This document shows, piece after piece, positions 55,010 through 64,000 of a stretch of DNA of 64,000 nt. The stretch comes from Gnetum montanum. Taxonomy: Eukaryota; Streptophyta; Gnetopsida; Gnetales; Gnetaceae. The position numbers were made by a program, and so were the translations under genes. Position 1 is the first letter of the stretch; each line of letters starts with the position of its first letter. Under the pieces are notes generated by a model that was given only the letters and a program-made list of their open reading frames with translations, did not search any database and was not told where the DNA came from. The stretch covers positions 1 through 64,000 of the forward strand of contig MNCI01008880.1 of NCBI GenBank assembly GCA_015680685.1, read 5' to 3'.

Positions 55010-58000
55010 GCTCAAGGAGAGCACTCTCATGGAGAGCGCTCTCATGTGCGTAGCGCAAGGCACTCTCAGGGAGGATGCTCTCAAGGAGAACGCTCTCCAA
55101 AAGGCCACTCTAATGGATGATGCTCTCACAAAGAATGCTCTTAAGGAGGACACTCTCGAGGAGGGTGTCCTCAAGGAGATCACTCTCAGGGAGGGCATTC
55201 TCAAGGAGGGAACTCTTAGGAAGGGTTCTCTCTGATAGAATTCTCTCAACGAGGATGCTCTCAAGGAGAACATTCACACGAGGGTGTAAGATGCTCTCAT
55301 GGAGGATGCTCTAAAGGAGAACACTCTCGCGGAGGCAGCTCTAACACTCTTAGGGAGGGCACTCTCATAGAGAACACTCTTAAGGAGGACACTATCGAGG
55401 ATGGCGTCCTCAGGGAGACAACTCTCAAGGAGGGTGTTCTCAGGGAGGGCACTCTTAGGAAGGGCACTCTCCAAAAGAACGCTCTCAACAAGGGTGCTCT
55501 CGAGGTGAATACTCTCACATGCGTAACGCAAGGTGCTCTCATGGAAAATGCTCTTAAGGAGGGCACTCTTGCAAAGGCCACTCTAATGAAGGCCACTCTC
55601 AGGGAGATTGCTCTCAGGAAGGGGGCTCTCAAGGAGGGTACTCTTCGATAGAACCCTCTCAACAAGGGTGCCCCAGGGAGAACGCTCCCAACAAGGGCCC
55701 TCTCAAAGAGAACTTTCTTCAGAAGGCCACTCTAATAGAGGATGCTCTCAAGGAGAACACTCTTAGGGAGGGTGTCCATAGTAAGTCTGATCTCAAGGAG
55801 GACGTTCTAATGGAGGGTGCTCTTCAAGAGAATGCTCTCAACAAGGACGCTCTCAAGGAGAACACTCTCATGTGTGTAACAAAAGGTGCTCTTAGGGAGA
55901 ATTCTCTGAGTGAGGTTGCTCTAAGGGAGAGCACTCTCTAGGAGAGAATCCTATAAGAGGGAGCTCTCAATGAGAGCACTCTTGAGAAAAACACTCTCAC
56001 GTGCATAGCACAAGGCACTCTCGGGGAAGGTGCTCTTAAGGAGAATGGTCTTTGAAAGGCTGCTTTAATGGAGGATGCTCTCAAGGAAGGCACTCTCATG
56101 AAGAACATTCTTAAGGAGGATCCTCCTGAGGAGGGTGTCCTTAGGGAGACCACTCTCAGGGAGGGTGTTCTTAGGGAAGGCACTCTTAGGAAGGGCACTC
56201 TCCAAAAGAACACTCTTAATGAGGGCACTCTCGAGGTGAACACTATCACGTGCATAACGAAAGGTGCTCTAATGGACAATGCTCTCATGGAGGGTGCTCT
56301 CAAGGAGAACACTCTCACAGAGGCCACTCTAATGGAGGCTGCTCTTAATGAGAACGCTCTCAAGAAGGGTAGTCTTTGACAAAATACTCTCAACGAGGGT
56401 GCTCTAGGGAGAATGCTTCCAGTGATGGGGCTCTCAAAGAGAACTCTCTTCAGAAGGCCACTCTAACGGATGACACTCTTAAGAAGAATGCTCTCATGGA
56501 GGGCGATCTCATGGAGAATGATCTTAAGGAGGATTCTCTCAAGGAGGGCACTCTAATGGAGGGTGCTCTCTAAGAGAACGCTCTCAACAAGGGTGCTCTC
56601 GAGGAGAAAACTCTCACGTGTGTAACACAAGGATATCTTAGGGAGAATGTTCTAAGGAAGGTCACTCTAAGGAAGAGCACTCTCTATGAGGGTGCCCTCT
56701 AAGAGGAAGCTCTTAACAAGGGCGCTCTTGAGGAGAAAACTCTAACATGCGAAGTGCAAGGCTCTCTCAGGGATGGTGCTCTCAAGGAGAACAATCTTCA
56801 AAAGGCCACTATAATGGAGGAGGCTTTCAAGGAGAATGCTCTCAGGGATGGCACTCTCATGGAGAACACTCTCAGGGAGGATGCCCTCAAGGAGGGCATC
56901 CTTAGGGAGACTGATCTTAGGGAGGGCATTCTCAAGGAGGGCACTCTTAGGAAGGGTGCTCTTTGATAGAATGCTCTCAATGAGGATGCTCTCGAGATGA
57001 ACACTCACACGAGGGCATAAGGTGCTCTCATGAAGGGTGCTCTTAAGGGGAGCGCTCTCTCAGAGGCAAACCTAATGTAGAAAGCTCTAAGGAAGAACAC
57101 TCTTAAGGAGGGCACTCTCACGAAGAACACTCTTAAGGAGGACACTATCGAGGATGGAATCCTCAGGGAGAGAGCTCTCAAGGAGGGCATTCTCAAGGAG
57201 GGCACTCTTAGAAAGGGCACTTTCCAAAAGAACACTATCAACGAGGGTGCTCTTGAGGTGAGCACTCTCACATGCATAATGCAAGGTGCTCTCATGGACA
57301 GTGCTCTCATGGAGCACACTTTCAAGGAGAATGCTCTTGCGGAGGCTGCTCTAATGGAGGCCACTCTCAGGGAGAACACTCTTGAGAAGGGCACTCTAAA
57401 GGAGGACACTCTTCAACAAAACACTCTCAACGAGGGCAATCTAGGAAGAACACTACCAGTGAGGGCCCTCTCAAAGAGAACGCTCTATGGAAGGCTACTC
57501 TAACAAAGTTCAATCTCAAGGAAAATGCTCTCAGGGAGGGCATCCCTAGCGAGACCAATCTCAATGAGGGTAGTCTAATGGAGGGAACTATCCAAGAGAA
57601 TGCTCTCAAAAAGGGTGCTCTTAAGGAGAACACTCTCACATGTGTAACGCAAGGTGCTCTTAGGGAGAACACTCATAGGGAGGCTGCTCTGAGGGAGAGT
57701 GCTCTTCGAAAGGGTGTCCTTCAAGAGGTATCTCCTAAAGAGGGTGCTCTTGAGGAGAACATTCTCATGAAAAATGCTTTCATGGAGGGCACTCTCAAGG
57801 AGAACGCTCTTGTGGAGGCTGCTCTAACGAAGGCTACTCTCAGGAAGGGCGCTCTCAATGAGGACACTCTTTGAAAAAGCACTCTTAATGAGGGAGCTTC
57901 AGGGAGAACGCTCTCAGTGAGGGCTCAAAGAGAATGCTCTTTGGAAGGACAATCTAATAGAAGGCATCCTAAAGAAGAACAATCTCATGAAGGACACTCT

Positions 58001-61000
58001 TAAGGAGTATGCTCTCAAGAAGGGCATCCCCAAGGAGACCGCTCTTGAGGAGGGCATTCTAATGGAGGGTGCTCTCCAAGAGAATTATCTCAATAATGGT
58101 GCTCTCGAGGAGAAAAATCTCACATGCATAACACAAGGTGCTATCAAGGAGAACACTCTCAAGGAGGATGTTCTCAGGGAGGGGACTCTTAGGAAGGGCA
58201 CTCTCCAAAAGAAGACTCTTAACGATGGTGATCTTGAGATGAACACTCTCACATGAATAATGCAAGATGCTCTCATTGATAATGCTCTCATGGAGGGTGC
58301 TCTCAAGGAGAACACTCTCGTAGAGGCTACTCTAACAGAGGCCACTCTCAGGGAGAACAATCTCAGGAAGGGTGCTTTAAGGGAGGGTACTCTTTAATAA
58401 GACACTCTCAACAAGGGCACTCTAGGGAGAAGGCTCCCGACAAGAGCCCTCTCAAAGAGAACGCTCTACAGAAGGATGCTCTAACGGAGGGCACTCTCAA
58501 GGAGAATGCTCTTGAGGAGGGTGTCCCCAACGAGACCAATCTCAAGGACTACATTCTAATGGAGGGCGATCTCCAAGAGAATGCTCTTAACAAGGGCACT
58601 CTCAAGGAGAACACTTTCATGTGTGTAACGCAAGGTGCTCTTAGGGAGAAAGCTCTAAGGGAGGTCACTCTGAGGGAGGGCACCCTCTGAGAGGGAGCTG
58701 TCAACAAGGGCACTCTCAAGGAGAATACTCTCACATGCATAGCACAAGGCAATCTCAAGGAGAACACTCTCTGAAAGGCTACTCTAACAGAGCGTCCTCT
58801 CAGGGAGGGTGCTCTCATGGAGAATTTTATTAAGGAGGATGCTCTCAAGGAGGGTGTCCTTAGGGAGACCACTCTCAAGGAGTGCATTCTCAGGGAGGGC
58901 ACTCCTAGGAAGGGCACTCTCTGAAAGAACGCTCTCAATGAGGGTGCTCTTAAGGTGAACACTCTCATGTGCGTAATAAAAGTAGCTCTCATGAACAACG
59001 CTCTCATGAACAACGCTCTCATGGAGGGTGCCCTCAAGGAGAATGCTATTGTAGAGGCCAATCTAACAAAGGCTGAGCTCAAGGAGAATGCTCTTGGGGA
59101 TGGCACTCTCAAGGAGGGCACTATTTGATAAAACACCCTCAACGAGGATGATCTAGGGAGAACGCTCCCAGCGAGGGCCCTCTCAAAGAGAACGCTCTTT
59201 AGAAGGCCACTCTAATGAAGGGTGCTCTCAAGGAGAACACTCTCAGGGAGGGTGATCTCATGTAGAACACTCTTAAAGAGGATGATCTCAAGGAGGGCAT
59301 TCCCAGCAAGATCGATCTCAACAAGCACGTTCTGATGGAAGTAGCTCTCCAAGAGAAAAATCTGCACAAGGGTGCTCTCGAGGAGAACACTCTCATGGGA
59401 ATAATGCAAGGTGCTCTTAGGGAGAATGCTCTAAGGGAGGTTGCTTTGATAGAGAGCACTCTCTAGGAGGGCATCCTCTGAGAGAGAGCTCTTAATGAGG
59501 GTGCTTTCGTGGAGAACACTCTCACGTGCATAGCGGAAGGCGCTCTTGGGGAAGGCGGTCTCGAGGAGAATGCTCTCCAAAATGCCACTCTAACAGAGGA
59601 TGCTTTCAAGGAAAATGCTCTCATGGAGGGCACTCTCATGGAGAACATTCTTAAGGACGATCCTCTTGAGGAGGGTGTCCTCATGGAGACTGCTCTCAAG
59701 GAGGGTGTTCTATGGGAGGGCACTCTTAGGAAGGGCAATCTCCAAAAGAATGCTCTTAATGAGGGTGCTCTTGAGGTGAACACTCTCACCTGCATAACAC
59801 AAGGTGCTCTCATGATCAACGCTCTCATGGAGGGTGCTCTCAAGAGGAACACTCTCATAGAGGTCACTCTAATGGAGGTCACTCTCAGGGAGAATTCTCT
59901 TAGGGAGCATGCTCTCAAGGAGGGCACTCTTCAAGAAAATGCTCTTAATGAGGGTGCTCCAAGGAGAACACTGCTGGTGAGGGAACTATCAAAGAGAACA
60001 TTGTTCAAAAGTCTGCTCTAACAGAGGGCACTCTCAAGAAGAACACTCTTCAGAAGGCCACTCTAACAAAGGGCACTATCAAGAAGAATGTTGTCATGAA
60101 GGGCGATCTCATGGAGAACACTCTTAAGGAGGATGCTCTCAAGGATGGCGTCCCAAGGGAGACCACTCTCAACGAGGGAATTATAATGGAGGGAGCCCTC
60201 CAAGAGAATGCTCTCAACAAGGGAACTCTCAAGGAGAACACTCTCACATGTGTAATGCAAGGTGCTCTTAGGGAGAACGCTCTGAGGGAGGTCACTCTGA
60301 TAGAGAGCACTCTCTAGGAGGGCACCCTCTGAGAGGGAGCTCTCAACAAGGGAGCTCTCAAGGGGAACACTCTCAAGGGAGTAGCTCAAGGCACTCTCAG
60401 GGAATGCACTCTCAAGGAGAATGCTCTCTAAAAGGCCACTAAATGAAAGGTGCTCTCATGGAAAATGTTCTTATGGAGGACAATCTCAAGGAGGGTGTCC
60501 TCAGGGAGACCGCTCTCAAGGCATGCATTCTCAGGGAGGAAACTCTTAGGAAGGGTGCTCTCTAAAAGAACACTCTCAAAGAGGATGCTCTTGAGGTGAA
60601 TACTCTTACATGCATAATGTAAGGTGCTCTCATGGACAATGCTCTCATGGAGGGCACTCTCAAGCAGAATGCTCTCAAGGAGAACAATCTTGCAGAGGTT
60701 GCTCTAATGGAGGCCGCTCTCAAGGATAATGCTCTTGGGGAGGGCGCTCTCAAGGAAGGAACTCTTCAAAAAAATTCTCTCAATGAGGGTGCTCTAGGGA
60801 GAATGCTCCCGGTGAGGGTGCTCTCATAGAGAACGCTCTTCAGAAGGCCGCTCTAATAGAGGGCTCTCTTAAGAAGAACACTTTTGTGGAGAGCAATCTC
60901 ATGGAGAATTATCTTAAGGAGGACACTCTCAAGGAGGGCATTGCCAAGGATACCACTCTCAAGGAGGGCATTCTAATGGAGGATTCCCTTTAGGAGAATG

Positions 61001-61460
61001 CTCTCAACAAGGGCATTCTCAAGGAGAACACTCTCACATGCATAACGTATGGTGCTCTTAGGGAGAACACTCTGAGGTAGGTTGCTCTAAGGGAGAGTTC
61101 TCTCCATGAAGGCATCCTCTGAGAAGGAGCTATGAACAAGGGCACTCTTGAGGAGAACACTCTCATGTGCATAGCACAAGGTGCTCTCGAGGAAGGCACT
61201 CTCAAGGAGAAAAATCTTCAAAAGGCTACTCTAACTGAGAAGGCTCTCAAGGAGAATGCTCTCGAGGAGGGCACTCTCATGGAGAATACTCTTAATGATT
61301 CCCTTGAGGAGGGAGTCCTCAAGGAGACCACTCTAACATAGGGAAATCTCACAGAGAATGCTCTTAAGAAGGATGATCTCAAGGAGGGTGTCCTCATGAA
61401 GACTGCTCTTAGGGAGGGCATTGTTAGGAAGGCTCGTCTCCAACAGAACACTCTCAACAC
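55010..61460. repeat. 15-bp minisatellite in higher-order blocks (6.45 kb)
   Basis: The monomer consensus is about AAGGAGAACGCTCTC, occurring about 430 times (length divided by period). The core is close to the perfect palindrome GAGAGCGCTCTC, seen intact at 55033-55044. A different 24-30 bp module (ACATGCGTAACGCAAGG) recurs in three flavours per block. One flavour, followed by TGCTCTTAGGGAG, is at about 55868, 56625, 57638, 58615, 59395, 60245 and 61035, giving blocks of about 750-1010 bp. Because 15 is divisible by three, three frames stay open for 60-200 codons on both strands with pentapeptide periodicity such as ALKEN-TLREG. Stops and small indels recur, so I do not call a protein. Confidence 0.9.
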
Positions 61461-62862
61461 AGTACTAGTGTAGAGATTTTCCTATCAAAGACATGGCAAA
61501 GATGTGGATGACAGTGTGTGGCCATTGTTGCAATAGTAAAGATTCAGATCTAAACATTACCAAATGTGTGTTGGGATTGCCCTCCCCATTGTATTTTGTG
61601 AATTAGGGAAGTGGCACACTAGGGGGTAACGTAAGCATGGGGATGGTCAGGCTGATGGGGTTTTCATGGTAAAAATCCATGACCTGTACCATGTCAAAAC
61701 TAGTGGCTTTGAGGAATTTAATTTCCTCAGTGAGGGTCTGGATAATTTGAAAATCTTGATCCAGACCAGGGGATTTTGCAGATGGTTGCGGGGCTGCCTA
61801 AGTAGCCATCGTTGGTGGCATTATAAAGGTAGCAGCTTGGCCCATGTGGGGCACTATTAGAGCTACTCCTACAAATGGTGTTGCTTGGGTAGTCCACCAC
61901 CCAGTGGGTGGTGCTGTTGGGGTGGCTGCCGGTAGTGGGACTATGGGGTTGGTAGCTTGCCCAATTGGCAGGGTAGCGCATAGCCCTTTGCTTGGTTGTA
62001 CTACATGTGGAAATTGGTGCACTTGGGGTTGCATGTGGTGTGACATTAGCAAAGGTTACGTAGTTGGAAAAGAAGTGGTTGGGGCCCACCACGCTGTTGA
62101 GACTGGGTTAACTACTAGTGGTGGGATAGGTGTAGATGAGGGACCAAGGCTTACATGCGACTATGACATGGGCAGAGTGTGGATGTATGACAACATAGCC
62201 AAGATTGTTGTTAGGTACAATGCTGGGGTAGACTGAGAAGGAAGGGTGACTAGGAGAAAAGTTGAAGGGCCCCCTTGCTAGTATGTAGAAGGTACGAAAT
62301 GGTTGCCCATGGTTGACAAAGGTGTAAGTTGCGATGGGGTTGTGGTAACCACGAAGGGGGTAGAAGCAAAGAGTGGGTTTGACCAGAAGATAGTGGTGGG
62401 AGGGATGACTATATAGCATAGGTTTAGCCACCACCTTTGGAGTGGGAGTCTAAGTCTTCCTATCCATCCTAGAACACTTCGTCATAATGAGATGATTTGT
62501 CCCATTCCTTGGACCTACTGACTTGCATCAACTGGTCCAGGATCCATTGATATTGTTCAGTTAATGGGATGGTGACATTAGGGGTAGGGACAAACTCCCT
62601 CCCATTATGGTGGAGGAACTCAAAGTTACATTTTTCTTCAAGTTCCTGGTAGTCCAAGGGTAGATTCACCTAGACTTTTTCATAGAGGAAGTCATATCAC
62701 TCTGCATCATATACCAAGTGCTCAAGTGACAGGTGCCATAGTCTAAGGGACTGACATGGTGCCAGCACTAGGCTAGGTAGCTGCTCAGGACCTATCATGT
62801 TTTGGACAAAGTAGGGAACCTCCAAGTTTGAGGTGGTGGTGGCAGTGGTTACAAAAATCATA
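61461..62862 (-). pseudogene. E6 gag remnant, truncated by the 15-bp array
   Basis: The minus strand from an ATG at 62862 reads VTTATTTSNLEVPYFVQN, LVLAPCQSLRLWHL and, in 62469-62669, NLPLDYQELEEKC and NVTIPLTEQYQWILDQLMQ. A long Pro/His/Thr-rich stretch in other frames follows (62434-61750). The capsid start is DFYHENPISL (61655-61680), then LP*FTKYNGEGNPNTHLVMF (61560-61620) and FAMSLIGKSLH*Y (about 61470-61510). This is the classic Gypsy gag order of K-Y-N-G-E-G-x-P, H-L, FA-x-x-L-x-G-x-x-x-x-W-Y. After the WY point the sequence becomes the 15-bp array. It is a different lineage from E1-E5, closer to Tat-like gag, inferred. Confidence 0.65.
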
Positions 62863-63242
62863 TTTTGTCATAAGGTGAAAACTGTAAAAGAGAGAAAATA
62901 AAACTAAGTGCACTAGGGAATTATGCTTGCTACGCTAAGTAGGAGTGTTACATTAGAAGGTTTGCTACATTGCATGAGGTGTAGGCAACATGGGGCAGTA
63001 AATAGAGTAAACGTAGTAAGGTAAGCAATCAGTTGGAGGCTTTCATCCTACAGGGTCCCAGAGGAACTATCGTTGCGACCAATCTGCACCACATGGTGCG
63101 TAGAAAACCACAAGGATGTCATGTCTACACTAGTGGGCAACAGGGTATAGACAGCGTGCAAGATTACTCGTGATATGTAGAAAGGGCACAAAGGGCCTTC
63201 CTTCTAGTGCTAAAAACTGTAGCGATTGAAAACATCGATGGC
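62863..63242 (-). other. probable E6 leader
   Basis: It lies between the gag start and a possible LTR edge (TGATGAAACACCC at 63243). No reading frame is seen. A primer binding site is not recognisable at 63225-63242. Confidence 0.35.
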
Positions 63243-64000
63243 TGATGAAACACCCTAAATTTTCAATGCATTCTTGCTTTACCATGTCTTTGCAATTCAA
63301 GCAGCGTCATGTCACTTTGGCAAGAAATGAATGCTTTGAGTTTAGGCTATCTAGCTTGGCAAGTTTTCTAGCTAGGTAATTCATCTAGCTAATAGAATAC
63401 CTAGAAATGATGTGGAGAGTTGTCGGTGATGCTCAGGATGCACGAAACAGTTTGACAAGTTTTCTAGCCAAGGCGTTTGCTATGCTACGCTGCACTATGT
63501 AGCATACCAGGCTTTAGGAGACAGTTGTTCAGGAAATCAACTGTAAATTGTTGCAAGACAAGTTGCTATGATATGCTATGCTACGCAGCGTAGCATAGTG
63601 TAGTGAGAGCAAGATAGGAAGGCTCAGCTTACTTAGTGATTTTGATTGCACTCAGTTAGCGCCTTTGGTCTTTGGAACTAATTACTTCGCTCGGCTTCAA
63701 GTCCTTCAACGATGGTTCCTCCCGCCAGAAAGCAACAAATTTAGCAAAAAGTAGACCATGTTGGCTACTACGCTACATAGCGTAGCATAACATAGCAACT
63801 CTGCAGGAGTGACAAAAGGCATCTTAAAGTTCAGGATCAGCAAGTTCACAAGTTTCACGTTGCAAAGAGCAAAGGTTGTAGATTGTTAACATTTTCGCAG
63901 TTAAGGCTGGCTGCTATGCTACATAGTGTATCACAGCATAGCAAATATGAAAAATTAGTCAGAGCACTTCAAAGATCTCCAGCAAGTGCGGTAGACCTCG
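63243..64000 (-). repeat. possible E6 5' LTR with CTATGCTACG palindromes, runs off the window
   Basis: It begins TGATGAAACACCC, similar to LTR starts in this window. Four inverted repeats share one core. CTATGCTACG-CAG-CGTAGCATAG is at 63576-63598 (perfect). TATGCTAC/GTAGCATA is at 63481-63506. CTACGCTA-CA-TAGCGTAG is at 63768-63785 (perfect). GCTATGCT/AGCATAGC is at 63913-63942. The LTR call is an inference; the second boundary is outside the window. Confidence 0.4.

Noticed and set aside
55010-61460. pentapeptide-repeat protein gene encoded by the array
   Set aside because: The period of 5 residues follows from a 15-bp unit in every frame and on both strands. The order A-L adjacent does not match the A-(D/N)-L-x-x rule of true pentapeptide repeat proteins, and stops and indels recur.
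55010-61460. CRISPR array
   Set aside because: Units are directly abutting, without unique spacers, and the context is a plant retroelement landscape.
61844-62236. plus-strand Gly/Val-rich frame of 130 codons
   Set aside because: It is antisense to Pro/His/Thr-rich gag text of E6, and Gly/Val/Trp richness is what the complement of Pro/His/Thr codons gives.

Overview
The window looks like plant nuclear DNA made almost wholly of decayed retroelements. The pol domains read as the Athila-like branch of Ty3/Gypsy. The primer binding sites match tRNA-Asp. LTRs run from TGATGA to TCATCA. A LINE remnant and short tRNA-derived repeats are also present. The nonsense codons bear a CHG-methylation signature typical of plants. 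The density and age of nesting suggest a large, repeat-swollen genome; a gymnosperm is plausible but the sequence does not prove it. I found no intact host gene.

Layout. E1 (41-9253, minus) is a near full-length Athila-like element with PPT, pol, gag, PBS and a complete 5' LTR. A second LTR of its own family ends inside its left LTR at base 40. 9254-11850 is unassigned and holds a GC-richer fragment of possible host-gene origin (10861-11690). E2 (about 11850-33097, plus) has gag-PR-RT-RH-IN and a 3' LTR. E3 (19796-33086, minus) is inserted about 6 bp from the outer end of that LTR. E3 carries a long extra reading frame (20850-23790) between integrase and its 3' LTR. E1 and E5 lack this frame.

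33100-40570 is AT-rich sequence with a LINE ORF1 scrap, a LINE reverse-transcriptase scrap, a solo LTR with a perfect target duplication (34551-35357), and several copies of a tRNA-derived SINE-like repeat. E4 (40570-43772, plus) is a 5' LTR plus gag, cut by E5 (43773-52075, minus). E5 itself carries a solo LTR in its integrase (46920-47736) and is truncated on its gag side.

52076-61460 is tandem DNA. It starts with four copies of a 640-bp repeat. A short spacer with TATA-like boxes follows. Then comes a 6.45-kb minisatellite of about 430 monomers of 15 bp, organised in higher-order blocks of about 0.75-1.0 kb. The array abuts, in reading frame, the gag of a sixth element (E6, minus, 61461-62862), whose upstream flank (63243-64000) is full of CTATGCTACG palindromes.

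All coding remnants are defective. The main interest lies in the extra ORF of E3, the 15-bp higher-order array and its junction with gag, the Gln-to-TAG decay, shared noncoding motifs, and palindromes at the LTR starts.
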